Shown: positions 51,554 through 60,659, counted from the first letter of the stretch. The stretch is 64,000 nucleotides of DNA from Kroppenstedtia guangzhouensis (GCF_014637345.1 NZ_BMEX01000001.1:1-64000); one strand, 5' to 3'. The notes: generated from the letters alone by a model not told the origin. Numbers and translations are program-made.

Positions 51554-53027
51554 TTGGAGATGGTTCCGGATTGATTATGCAGATACGACAACTGCAAAGT
51601 TATATCAGCTTGGGAACCCAACTCCGATTCAAACCATCACCGAGGGAACACAAACACCAGCACAAGACCGTTTCGCTCTCATACTTGGTGACGCTGTAAC
51701 GGGAAGGGCGGATGTCTCAGCAGTTTATTACGGAAAAACCTCCACCTTCCCGGCATTGGACGTTTCCATCTTATCTGGGTATGCAAGATATCAGATTCCG
51801 CTGGATGAAGTTCAATTTCCGGGTCAAAACACTCTCTCGTTTAACTGGACAAAACAAACCGGGATTGAAAGCGAACCTCAAACTGTGCGGGTTATGACCC
51901 GACTTCTAAGAGCGGATGGCTCCACCACCGAATGGATCATAACTCCAAGCGGTGGTAGTATACCGGGTATATTCACGGAGGGTCCGTTTGGCCCAGGCGA
52001 CATCCTTGAGGTGGAAGTGGTCCTATCTACCACTGACTTGGGATATTCCCCAGAGGTTACTGAGCTTACTGTGGATATAAATGCTTCCTATAGAAGCCAA
52101 GGAACGTGGAAGGCAACATACACTGGATTCCGGTCTTTAACTCGAGTGATCAGGAGCCTGATGCAATGGGCGGCCTTTATTCCTTCGGAGAGTTGCACAT
52201 TGGAGATCTGGGTGAAATGGATGGATGGGGAAAACACCTACGGTCCTTATCAGGCTGTACGAGGTCAACCTATTCCATGGGTCACAAAGGAGGCAAATGT
52301 CACCAACGCCACCTTGGAAGTGGAGGTACGAGCAACCACAAGGGTTTCTTCTCTTTCACCGGAGTTGTCCTCCCTAAACATGGAGATGGAGTCGGGATAT
52401 AAGCCGGAGGGGGAATGGATCTCTCCCGGCAAAGACATCAGTGCTATCGGGGAAGTCGGGAACTCTCGGATTTATTGGGAAGAGGATCATGTGGACCCGA
52501 GTAAATCGGCTCTAGAGGTATTTGTGGGGTATTCCGAAGCAGGCCCTTGGATTCCGGTTTCAAATAAATCCGTAATCCCCGGAGCGGAGGCAGGAGTCGA
52601 TGTCACCGGGAAAACACTATATACCCGAGTGCGGGGGATATCCATGGATCCCGGATATACGCCAGAGCTGGAAATGCTGGCGTGGGAGGTCTCCCAGCTA
52701 ACGGACATTGATCTGGACAACCATGGGACGGCCAACGCCGATGCGATTTTTACCGGCAGAGTTGTCAATGCGACAAACTACCTTCAGATTGTCCACATTC
52801 AGACCGGGCGACAGATCTTGTTGAATTACAGCTTTAAGCCCGGGGATGAGTTTTTGGTCAACTGCGAGACGACGGAGATTCGGATCAACGGGAGTGCTCG
52901 AGACGGACAACGGGCGTTTGATTTGCCTTCACGGTGGATTGAACTCCTGCCCGGTTATAACTCCTTCGAGGTGCAACCTGCCGGGGTAGCGGAGATTTTC
53001 TGCGATTGGACAGAGAGGTGGCTGTGA
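51534..53027 (+). pseudogene. distal tail protein (Dit), C-terminal part
   Basis: A 497-aa frame. It starts with the rest of the inserted jelly-roll (SWRWFRIDYADTTTAKLYQL), followed by several beta repeats with the pattern SPE(V/L)TELxxxIxASYRSQG and YKPEGEW. It ends with the C-terminal Dit strand set (IVHIQTGRQILLNYSFKPGD, PGYNSFEVQP). Together the three parts form one 'evolved' Dit of about 830 aa, much longer than the usual 250. A ring-forming hub with carbohydrate-binding insertions is expected at the tail tip. Confidence 0.7.
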
Positions 53028-53245
53028 TGACCAGAACACATGAAATTCAAGCAATTCCTAAGCATTCAAACGGTCCAGCCATGATTGCCATTCTGGATAA
53101 ACGGACAGAGGAGAGGGTTGCCACCGTAGGCGGCCCGATTGCCCCCGGGTTTGAACCCATTTTCAAGGATGGAGAAAACGCTGAAATCTCTCTGGACTTC
53201 TATACTCGGGCGGATGCGCAAGGGGTGGAGCATCTTGGAGATTGA
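53027..53245 (+). pseudogene. Tal-like tail protein, N-terminal fragment
   Basis: A 72-aa frame (MTRTHEIQAIPKHSNGPAM, then EISLDFYTRADAQGVEHL) that should lead into the tail-associated protein. It stops at TGA 53243-53245, while the family sequence continues one frame over from about 53235 (EIDELDYEKDEQNNSYVRA). The ATG overlaps the preceding stop (TGATG). Confidence 0.6.
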
Positions 53246-55421
53246 CGAACTGGATTACGAAAAAGATGAACAAAACAATTCCTATGTCCGGGCCATCTGT
53301 CAGGATCAAATGGCAATCGAATTGGAAGATGATTGGATTCACAAGGTGGAGATCGAGAACCAATTAGCCGGGGAAGCTTTGCGGGCGGTTCTGGATATGT
53401 CGGAAAGTCGGTGGAAACCGGGTCGAATTTCGCTCACCAATAGGGCTACACTGGAGCCGCTCATCAGCAAGTCAGCGTCCGAAGCCCTGAATGAGCTGGT
53501 CAAAGCATATGGGGGGATCATTCGGGCCCGGGTTACCTTTGAGGGTGGGAAAGTAACCGGACGATATATTGATTGGTACGCAGAAGAAGACTGGGAGGAC
53601 TTCACCGGGATTCGTTGGGAAGAGGGGCGGAACCTCCAAAAGATCAAGAAAACCGTGGTTCAGCGATGGGTGAAAACATCCATCATCCCCTATGGAAAAA
53701 AGCTGGATTCTAACACGGTCTATTGGATTGTCGTCCAGCGGACCACAAATAAGACCACGGCCCAGAACACCGTGAATGCTCTCAAGGCGAAGGGGTTTAA
53801 AGAGGCGGATTACGTAGAGGAAGAATCGGAGTACGTAGTTCGGGCCAAGGTCTACAAAATGAAAGCCTGGGCGGAGAAAGAACTGTATGTCGTTCGGGAA
53901 AAAGGTTGGCCTCAGGCCACGGTTGAGGAGAAGCAACTGGATGGCAGCGGTGGAATCGAGCAGAATCCAGCAGGCAACGACGGGGAGTACATTACGATCA
54001 AGGATGTGGAATGGTCACGGGACAAAGGACACCCTTATGATAAGCCCAAAGGGGAGGAGTTCATGGTGGACCCGGAGGCCGTTCAGATCTGGGGGCGGCC
54101 CAATTATGACGGTTCTTCCCGCCACCGTTGGGCGCAAGTTCATTGGGATGAGATTGAGGAACCGGAAGAGTTGGCGGAAGCCGCTGCCGAATGGCTCAAA
54201 GAGCACAACCATGAGTATGCCACCTATGAGGCCGAGGTGGTTGACCGCTCCATGGAGCCCGGACGCTCTCATGAGTCTATCCGGTTGGGGACGGCGGGGC
54301 ATATCATTGACGATTCATTCCGCCCGCCGATAGAGGTTCGGGTCCGGGTGATTGCACTAGAAGTCAATCTGAACGACCGAACCCAGGTCAAGATCACTCT
54401 CGGGAATTTCACTCCATCCGCTCTTGAAACGGTGTCCAATGTGGATAAAGAACTCCAGAGAAAGGTGAGCAAGGGAGCACCCATTACTCTGTTAGACACT
54501 ACTGTCCAGACTACAAAAGACCGACTCCGAAGATCTCGAGGTTACAAATATGAATCCGAGACGATGGGGACGATCTGGTCTGACGGTCCTTACGGAGATC
54601 CCGAAACGCAATCTTATGTTCAGGTGAAAGGCGGAATTATTGCTCTGGCAGATCGGTGGGATCCAGTGGCCGGAGAGCCTGACTGGAGGACGGGAATCAC
54701 GGGAAGCGGAATATCCGCCGATATGATCACGACCGGGACACTGAATGCCGAACTTGTGAATATCGAAAGCGTGAACGAAGTAGGCTCCCGTTTGATTCGC
54801 ATGAATAACGGTGAGTTGCACACCTATACCAACGATGTGAAAACAATGAAGGTCGGCGGTTACTCCGTGCAAATCTTCGATCATGGCGACTTTGACCCGA
54901 ACCCCAACAATGACATGGTCGGACACCTTGCCATGTCTTGGAGGGGCACCACCGGAGACGGCCCAGGTGAGGCGAGCTTAAGAGGATTGGCCCTCTCAAC
55001 CTTGAAAGATTTTGTTCGCATCACTCAAGACGAGTATGACCCAGAAAGAGGATATTACACTATCAAAAAGACTGGGTTTGGAGCGTTTTTCACTTCTCCC
55101 CCGTATGAAGGATGGCGCAACGGATGGGCGCAAATCCAACTCCCATACACGTTCTTTGGCGAGTCCTCGGCACACATCGATGCGAACAATCATTCAAGCG
55201 GGGATGCCGCCATTAGACTGAAGGCGGATCAGGACAGTTATATTTTTGTTCGATCAAATGGAGAGGTTCATATACAGTCCGGAGGATTAGCGAAATTGCG
55301 TTTTATGCCGAATCATTATGTAACGACAAACGGCATTCAACATCATGCTTTGCTAATCCGTGGTTGGAGTGATAACAAGTGGTATCCCGTAGAGGTTCGA
55401 CCCACACCGGTAGATTTTTAA
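53139..55421 (+). CDS. tail-associated (Tal / prophage endopeptidase tail) protein, main part
   Basis: A 760-aa frame. Real homology starts around 53235 with ELDYEKDEQNNSYVRAICQD, the baseplate hub of Tal proteins, and IISPYGKKLD-like and ITLGNFTPSALETVSN segments mark the end of the hub. Residues 480-760 form the variable part, with an ISADMITTGTLNAELVNIES motif common where tail fibres join, then a receptor-binding beta region. The ATG at 53139 lies in the out-of-frame overlap and is probably not a natural start. Confidence 0.75.
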   Translation: MPPGLNPFSRMEKTLKSLWTSILGRMRKGWSILEIDELDYEKDEQNNSYVRAICQDQMAIELEDDWIHKVEIENQLAGEALRAVLDMSESRWKPGRISLTNRATLEPLISKSASEALNELVKAYGGIIRARVTFEGGKVTGRYIDWYAEEDWEDFTGIRWEEGRNLQKIKKTVVQRWVKTSIIPYGKKLDSNTVYWIVVQRTTNKTTAQNTVNALKAKGFKEADYVEEESEYVVRAKVYKMKAWAEKELYVVREKGWPQATVEEKQLDGSGGIEQNPAGNDGEYITIKDVEWSRDKGHPYDKPKGEEFMVDPEAVQIWGRPNYDGSSRHRWAQVHWDEIEEPEELAEAAAEWLKEHNHEYATYEAEVVDRSMEPGRSHESIRLGTAGHIIDDSFRPPIEVRVRVIALEVNLNDRTQVKITLGNFTPSALETVSNVDKELQRKVSKGAPITLLDTTVQTTKDRLRRSRGYKYESETMGTIWSDGPYGDPETQSYVQVKGGIIALADRWDPVAGEPDWRTGITGSGISADMITTGTLNAELVNIESVNEVGSRLIRMNNGELHTYTNDVKTMKVGGYSVQIFDHGDFDPNPNNDMVGHLAMSWRGTTGDGPGEASLRGLALSTLKDFVRITQDEYDPERGYYTIKKTGFGAFFTSPPYEGWRNGWAQIQLPYTFFGESSAHIDANNHSSGDAAIRLKADQDSYIFVRSNGEVHIQSGGLAKLRFMPNHYVTTNGIQHHALLIRGWSDNKWYPVEVRPTPVDF

Positions 55422-55451
55422 AATAACCGGACAATGGAGGTGCAAGACGCA

Positions 55452-55667
55452 ATGGAAAAACCATTTGAAGTGGTCAAGAGGGAGACAGTAGAGTCGATCT
55501 CTCAAGTGTTAGAGGACAGCAAACTCCCGCCGGGTATTCTGGTCATGATCCTGGAAAAGATGGCGGGGTTCCTTCGACAGCAAGAACAGGTGATCGTCGA
55601 CAAGTGGGATCGAGAAAGTGCAGAAAAAATTGTTGAAGGCAAATCTTTAGATCAAGAGGTGAGTTGA
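55452..55667 (+). CDS. small phage protein before the holin
   Basis: A 71-aa helical, acidic protein (MEKPFEVVKRETVESISQVL) of unknown function. The start ATG 55452 is chosen because GGAGGTGCAAGACGC precedes it. Confidence 0.6.
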   Translation: MEKPFEVVKRETVESISQVLEDSKLPPGILVMILEKMAGFLRQQEQVIVDKWDRESAEKIVEGKSLDQEVS

Positions 55668-56087
55668 GTGGAATACAAGATCATCGTCGGTGTAGGCGGG
55701 GCGACCGCCTCTTTTTTATGGGGAAGTTGGGATGCATTGCTAACTACTTTAGCGGTTTTTGTCGGGATCGATTATTTGACTGGAGTAGTTGCAGCTATCA
55801 AGGAGAAAAGGTTGAGCAGTGATGTAGGTTTTTGGGGTATTGCCCGGAAAGTGTTCATTTTCGCTTTGGTTACTGTCGCTCACAATTTGGATCTCCATCT
55901 TCCGTCGATCCTCCCCATCTTTCAGGAGGGACAGCACGTCCTCCGGGATGGGGTGATTTTGTTCTACCTCGCAAATGAAGGGGTTTCCATTTTGGAAAAC
56001 GTGGGGCGGTTGGGTGTGCCCATCCCGGAGATCATCCGCCAAGCCTTGAAGCAACTCCAGGAAAAAGGGAAAGGAGAGGGAAAGTAA
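55668..56087 (+). CDS. phage holin
   Basis: A 139-aa membrane protein of the PF05105/TIGR01593 holin family: WDALLTTLAVFVGIDYLTGV, then KVFIFALVTVAHNLDLHL and GVILFYLANEGVSILENVG, with a charged C-terminus. It makes the hole that releases the endolysin. The GTG start follows directly on the preceding gene, and the stop overlaps the endolysin start region. Confidence 0.9.
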   Translation: MEYKIIVGVGGATASFLWGSWDALLTTLAVFVGIDYLTGVVAAIKEKRLSSDVGFWGIARKVFIFALVTVAHNLDLHLPSILPIFQEGQHVLRDGVILFYLANEGVSILENVGRLGVPIPEIIRQALKQLQEKGKGEGK

Positions 56088-57052
56088 TGGCAAGCTTTGA
56101 AACTTACGGAGGACAAAAGATCAAAATCGATTTCATCAAAGGACTGCCCCGGGCTCCTTTTCGTCTGGGCGTGGATAAGTATGAGCTGGTAGTCATGCAT
56201 GATACTGCCAACATTGCACCGGCGAAAAACCAAAGTGCATATTTCCACCGTGAGTGGAAAAAGCGTGAAGCCTTTGTTCAGTTTTTCGTGGACAAGGATG
56301 AAATCATCCAGAATGCGTCCATAAAATACCGGGCATGGGGTGCTGGCAAGTGGGCCAATGACCGGGGGGTCCATCTGGAGTTATGCCGGGAGTCTTCCAA
56401 GGCAGACAAGCTGAAGGGCTATAAGAAGTGGGTCAAGCTGGCTGCCTGGCTACTATGGCGGCGGAAATTGGGTGTGATTTGGGGGAAAACTCTGGTGACC
56501 CATAATTGGGTATCCAAGAATAAAGGAGGTACAAATCACGCCGATCCGGACGCGTACCTGGCAAGTTTCGGGGTATCGATCAATCAGATGGTGGCTGATG
56601 TGAAAAAGGAGTACAACGCATACGCGGGCGGGAAAAACAAGGAGCCGGAGAAGTGGGACGGGAAGAGCTTCCCGGGTCGTTCTGCCTTTCAAATTGGGAA
56701 ATCCCACCCGGCGGTAACCGTACTTGGTCAGCGTCTGGTGGCCCATGGATTCGGTAGCTATTACAAGGTTGGCCCGGGTCCGACATTCACAGAAGTGGAC
56801 AAAAAAGCCTGTGCGGCCTTCCAGAAGGCGCAGGGGTGGTCCGGTAGCGACGCGGATGGCTACCCAGGGCCAGAAACTTGGAAACGTCTTATGGCTACCA
56901 CGAAGGGGGAGAAGAAGCCAGACCCGAAACCGGACAAGTTGATCCGAGTGAAGGTGGGCGGCAAACAGGTGGGAGCTTTTGCGGATCCCGCCAACGCTGT
57001 GAATGTGGTAAAGCAGAACGTGAAAGCGGGAATGACAATTGAAATGAAATGA
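56087..57052 (+). CDS. endolysin, N-acetylmuramoyl-L-alanine amidase
   Basis: A 321-aa lytic enzyme. An amidase_2 domain covers about 5-165, with zinc histidines in LVVMHDTAN and TLVTHNWVS. A peptidoglycan-binding domain follows (HPAVTVLGQRLVAHGF, KKACAAFQKAQGWSG), then a SPOR-like C-terminal repeat (RVKVGGKQVGAFADPANA). No signal peptide, so it depends on the holin. Confidence 0.9.
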   Translation: MASFETYGGQKIKIDFIKGLPRAPFRLGVDKYELVVMHDTANIAPAKNQSAYFHREWKKREAFVQFFVDKDEIIQNASIKYRAWGAGKWANDRGVHLELCRESSKADKLKGYKKWVKLAAWLLWRRKLGVIWGKTLVTHNWVSKNKGGTNHADPDAYLASFGVSINQMVADVKKEYNAYAGGKNKEPEKWDGKSFPGRSAFQIGKSHPAVTVLGQRLVAHGFGSYYKVGPGPTFTEVDKKACAAFQKAQGWSGSDADGYPGPETWKRLMATTKGEKKPDPKPDKLIRVKVGGKQVGAFADPANAVNVVKQNVKAGMTIEMK

Positions 57053-57054
57053 CA

Positions 57055-57088
57055 AAAGCCGGGTGGGGAGCGATCCCTACCCGGCTTT
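57055..57088. terminator. bidirectional terminator after the lysis genes
   Basis: A 15-bp stem (57055-57069 with 57074-57088, one G-T pair) between the convergent endolysin and lipoprotein genes, with T and A runs on the outer sides. Confidence 0.85.
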
Positions 57089-57091
57089 ATT

Positions 57092-57583
57092 TTATTTGAA
57101 TCGAACATCAAAGGACGCCGAGCTCCCAAAAACGATCGTCATCTCCTTGATTTCCTCGGGAATCAACCGGGACCCGACGGGGGCATTCAGAAAAATATCC
57201 GTCTCCAATTTGGAGCCTGGCTTCATTCCTTTCTCTTCATATTTCTGCAGTGGTTTATTGGCGGCATGGATCAGGAGATTATCCGGTGTGTGGAAGTAGA
57301 TGTTGGGTTTCTTGGGAACCTTGATTGTTTTTTTGCTGGTGTTTTCAAAGGTGAGATGAACAATCACCCCGGTTTCAGTAGCCTCTACCCGATGAAGAGT
57401 GATTTTGAGGCCATCCCCATTTGTTTGGGATTGGTTTGTATCGACGCTTTTAGACGGCGGCGGGAGTTCTTCTTTGGTTCCCGTGAGATCGGGCTGATCA
57501 TCAGGGGGTGGGGTATCGGCAGTGGGGCTGCAGGCCATAAGGATACTAACCAGAAAAATGAACAGGGTGGTCACTTTTTTCAT
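57092..57583 (-). CDS. DUF4352-like lipoprotein (lysogenic conversion candidate)
   Basis: A 163-aa secreted lipoprotein: signal peptide with lipobox ILMACS (Cys18), Pro/Asp-rich linker, then a beta-sandwich of the DUF4352 kind (VIVHLTFENTSKKTIKVPKK, GSKLETDIFLNAPVG). Transcribed against the lysis genes and located between them and attR, the usual site of genes expressed in the lysogen. A role in superinfection exclusion is possible but only inferred. Confidence 0.75.
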   Translation of the reverse strand: MKKVTTLFIFLVSILMACSPTADTPPPDDQPDLTGTKEELPPPSKSVDTNQSQTNGDGLKITLHRVEATETGVIVHLTFENTSKKTIKVPKKPNIYFHTPDNLLIHAANKPLQKYEEKGMKPGSKLETDIFLNAPVGSRLIPEEIKEMTIVFGSSASFDVRFK

Positions 57584-57658
57584 TTTTATCCCTCACAAGG
57601 TTTATTATTGTCAAACCTTGTGGTCCTAGAGGGGGAAGGGGGGCGCAATGTAGTCTTA

Positions 57659-57678
57659 TTGACCACATTTTGACCACA
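57659..57678 (+). promoter_or_regulatory. TTGACCACA boxes, probable integrase arm sites (right)
   Basis: TTGACCACA occurs at 57659-57667 and 57670-57678, with the same 11-nt spacing as the copies at 21134 and 21145 beside attL. A third copy lies inside attR (57892). Confidence 0.55.
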
Positions 57679-57796
57679 CACTACCGTGAACTAGAGTTAA
57701 ATTAGTACAATTGATCGACATGATAATCCCCGATAAACCGCGTAACAGTGGGATAAAGTAAAATTGCGTAATTTGGGATTATCGCTCGACTCTAGA

Positions 57797-57913
57797 TTGA
57801 CACGGTAGAGGTCACTGGTTCGATCCCAGTACTGCCCACCACTGAAACTCTTGAACATTCAAGGGTTTCTATTTTTTTGTCTTTGTGGACATTGACCACA
57901 GAATCCTCTTTGA
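57797..57913 (+). repeat. attR, 117-bp direct repeat
   Basis: Identical to 21021-21137. The partial tRNA-Val copy has no 5' half and is not a functional tRNA. The base before (A instead of C) and the sequence after (GAATG instead of CCACA) differ. The chromosome side begins abruptly inside an ssuB fragment. Confidence 0.9.
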
Positions 57914-58357
57914 GAATGAAAAGAGAGGTAAACTGTTGTTCCAACCACAATTTTTCGAGTAGCTGCTGCATTTCGATTCGTGTCAGCGCATCTAATACCC
58001 CCAACGGTTCATCCAGCAAGAGCAAGCGTGGATGGCTGACCAATGCCCGAGCCAACGCAACACGCTGCCGCTGCCCCCCAGAGAGAACACTGGGCCATTC
58101 CCTGCCATACTCAGTCAAACCGACTCGTCGGAGCATCCCAGAGATCCATTTTTCCCTGTTCTGTTTGTCCTGCAATCCCAAGGCCACATTATCAGCTACT
58201 TTCTGCCAGGGAAGGAGGAAAATAGAGTACTTTTCCCACAACCAGACTGTCCGACGATCGCCACAAACTCCCCGGGAGTCACTACTTTGCCGAGAACGAG
58301 ACGTTGATTAAACTGTTTTTGTAAGTTATTGATCTCTAGTCGGATACCGGTCATCAT
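57914..58357 (-). pseudogene. ssuB: ssuB-like ABC transporter ATPase, degenerate
   Basis: Remnant of an aliphatic sulfonate importer ATPase. From the start it reads [14 protein letters not shown] and Walker [10 protein letters not shown], then jumps with loss of about 45 codons and a frame change to [17 protein letters not shown]. The signature [15 protein letters not shown] and Walker B LLLLDEP are intact. The last third is gone, because the coding sequence ends at the attR border (QQFTSLF). It cannot be functional. Confidence 0.8.
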
Positions 58358-58386
58358 CCCTAAACCTCCTTCGCAACGTCTTTCAT

Positions 58387-58876
58387 TCAGCGGCCAACAC
58401 GCCAGCGCAGACATTGGTTTTCTAATGCTTTTGCCAGCATATCCGCTAATTTCCCCAGCAGTGCGTATAAAAGAATGCTCAACAGCACCACATCCATTTG
58501 CATGAATTCCCGAGCATTCATCGCCATATAACCAATCCCTGTATTACTGGCGATGGTTTCCGCCACGATCAGAGTCAGCCACATGATGCCCAAGGAATAC
58601 CTCAACCCCACCAGAATGGAGGGTATTGCCCCGGGCAAGATCACCTTCCAAAAAACCCTTTAGTCCATAGATCCTCCCCATTTTGATCAAGGCCGGATCG
58701 ACGGATCGAATTCCGTGAAAGGTATTGAGATAAAGCGGAAAAAACACTCCCAAAGCCACAAGAAATACCTTGGCTTCCTCACCGATCCCGAACCAGAGAA
58801 TCGCTAACGGAATCAATGCGAGGTGAGGAATATTGCGAAGCGTCTGGATAGTCGTGTCCAACAGCCGTTCCGCCAT
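58387..58876 (-). pseudogene. ssuC: ssuC-like ABC transporter permease, degenerate
   Basis: Remnant of the partner permease. The middle part (TLRNIPHLALIPLAILWFGI, then YLNTFHGIRSVDPALIKMGR) and the C-terminal part (PGAIPSILVGLRYSLGIMW) are in different frames; the break is in a T6 run near 58650. The first 80-90 residues are also missing. Together with ssuB it forms a dead transporter operon. No ssuA binding protein is present. Confidence 0.8.
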
Positions 58877-58942
58877 ATCCCTGATCCTTACAGGGGAAGA
58901 GGGGCCCCCGGTGAACCGGTCGGCATATTATGGCAGCCTTCT

Positions 58943-59128
58943 TCATTTTTGTCTCCCCTTGATCCGTTTTGACTCGGTGGAGGCAAGGGGAAAGCGGTGC
59001 TTTTCGGTTCGATCGATCTGAACAATGTTTGTGTCGTGAACGGTAATTAATACGGATCCGTATTCCAGACCCTTCAGTGCTTTGATGATTTCTTCAACCT
59101 GTTTCTGAGAGACGGTAGCATCATTCAT
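58943..59128 (-). CDS. YezD-like (DUF2292) protein
   Basis: A 61-aa protein with the DUF2292 pattern IKALKGLEYGSVLITVHDTN and IVQIDRTEKHR. Such proteins are often encoded with sulfur assimilation genes in Bacillales. The start overlaps the end of the Rrf2 gene by 4 nt, so it is the third gene of this operon. Confidence 0.75.
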   Translation of the reverse strand: MNDATVSQKQVEEIIKALKGLEYGSVLITVHDTNIVQIDRTEKHRFPLASTESKRIKGRQK

Positions 59129-59568
59129 TTTATTCCAAAACTCTCCTTTCTGACGGTTTGAACTCGTTGTTGTTGCAGGTCATCCAGGGTGGTGTTCTCC
59201 AAGAGGTGAGCCACTGTATCCCGAATCAGAGCCCAAAGAGGCTTTAGCAGGCACCCTTTTTCCAGGGGACAGGGATCGTAAGCCGTTACGCTAACGCATC
59301 CCATCGGTGCCAAGGGACCTTCCAACTGGCGAATCACTTCCCCGATCACAATCTGGTCAGCAGACATCCGTAGGGAATATCCTCCCTGTACCCCCCGCTT
59401 GCTCTTTACATAACCAAGTTTTTTTAGATGCAGAAGGATTTGTTCCATATAGCTGATTGGAACAAGGGTTTGTTCGGAGATTTCAGATATGGGCATTCGT
59501 TCATCGGGCCTCTGACCCAAAATGATGAGCGCGCGTAGTGCGTATTCGCCTCTGGTGGATACTTTCAT
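59125..59568 (-). CDS. Rrf2 family regulator (CymR-like)
   Basis: A 147-aa transcriptional regulator: winged helix MKVSTRGEYALRALIILGQR, recognition part EQTLVPISYMEQILLHLKKL and GGYSLRMSADQIVIGEVIRQ. Three cysteines (CVSVTAYDPCPLEKGC) follow in the region that binds an iron-sulfur cluster in IscR-type members. Cysteine-metabolism control like CymR would suit its neighbours. Start ATG 59568 follows GGAGGAGGCAGGGGAG-like sequence, overlapping the permease stop by 4 nt. Confidence 0.82.
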   Translation of the reverse strand: MKVSTRGEYALRALIILGQRPDERMPISEISEQTLVPISYMEQILLHLKKLGYVKSKRGVQGGYSLRMSADQIVIGEVIRQLEGPLAPMGCVSVTAYDPCPLEKGCLLKPLWALIRDTVAHLLENTTLDDLQQQRVQTVRKESFGIK

Positions 59569-60503
59569 CTCCCCTGCCTCCTCCTTCTGTTGATGAAATT
59601 TTTTTCCGGCAATATGTCTTCTTTGTTCCAAGTCACTCCTTTATTTTGGCCGTTCTTTTTCCATACCGCCAATGCGACGCTTCCCGCCCAAATCAGGGAG
59701 AGAACGACATAAACTGGAGTATGCCAGAAAGAGGGAATCCATTCAAAGCTGTCCAACAAGGTCTTGGAATTGGTCATGATGATTAACCCGCCGACCAGGA
59801 CACCCAACAAACGTGAAGGAAGGATCCGGACCAGCCAAGCTGCGATTGGAGCGGCAAACACTCCACCGATCATCAGCACTGCAACCCAGGTCCAGTGGAT
59901 ATTGCCCCAACCCAAGGAAATCAAAAAACCGAGGGTGGCCGAAACTGCAATGAAAAATTCACTCGTATCGACGGATCCGATGACTTTTCTCGGTTCCATC
60001 CTTTTGCGACTGAGGAGAATCGGAGTGGCTATAGGCCCCCATCCACCTCCTCCGGTGGAGTCCACAAATCCGGCTATCAAGCCCAGCGAGACGAGAAAAC
60101 GCCGTTTAGGTTTTCTTAATTTTTGGGTAATTTCGGTTTTCCTGAAGAGAAACCGACACAGAACGTAAAAGCCAAGAATGAGCAGAAATAAAGCCACATA
60201 GGGCTTCGCCAAATTCCCAGGAATGCTGCCAAGCAAGCAGGCACCGGCAAAAGCACCGATCGAACCGGGAATGATCAAATTTTTCACCACTGTCTTATCC
60301 ACATTTCCAAACTTCCAATGGGAGATTCCAGAAGCGGCTGTTGTGACCACTTCAGCCATATGGACAGAGGCCGACGCCACTGCAGGCGCAATACCAAACA
60401 AAAGCAACAGCGAAGTTGAAGTCAGACCGTAAGCCATGCCCAAAGCTCCGTCAACCAGCTGGGCGGCAAAACCGACCAACGCAAGCACAATCAATTTTCG
60501 CAT
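59565..60503 (-). CDS. TauE/SafE family sulfite exporter-like permease
   Basis: A 312-aa membrane protein with eight to nine helices. The family repeats are visible: VGFAAQLVDGALGMAYGLTS near the N-terminus and LIAGFVDSTGGGGWGPIATP in the middle. Members export sulfite or sulfoacetate or take up sulfur compounds. It is the first gene of the operon with the Rrf2 regulator and YezD, and the ssu remnants follow, so a sulfur role is likely. RBS TTGGAGGAAGAACT. Confidence 0.85.
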   Translation of the reverse strand: MRKLIVLALVGFAAQLVDGALGMAYGLTSTSLLLLFGIAPAVASASVHMAEVVTTAASGISHWKFGNVDKTVVKNLIIPGSIGAFAGACLLGSIPGNLAKPYVALFLLILGFYVLCRFLFRKTEITQKLRKPKRRFLVSLGLIAGFVDSTGGGGWGPIATPILLSRKRMEPRKVIGSVDTSEFFIAVSATLGFLISLGWGNIHWTWVAVLMIGGVFAAPIAAWLVRILPSRLLGVLVGGLIIMTNSKTLLDSFEWIPSFWHTPVYVVLSLIWAGSVALAVWKKNGQNKGVTWNKEDILPEKNFINRRRRQGR

Positions 60504-60659
60504 AGTTCTTCCTCCAAATCGTTAAGTAGTCAGTGTCTAAGCGATAATGTTGAGTAAGTTGAGTCATATAGTCGAGATTCATCAGTGATAATGCATGATA
60601 TGATGAAGGAATCATGAGCGTTCCATATCGGAGAGAAATACAAATGGGATCGTCCCTAA

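Noticed and set aside
57797-57841. Second tRNA-Val gene at attR
   Set aside because: Only the 3' 45 nt are present, without D-arm and 5' acceptor strand.
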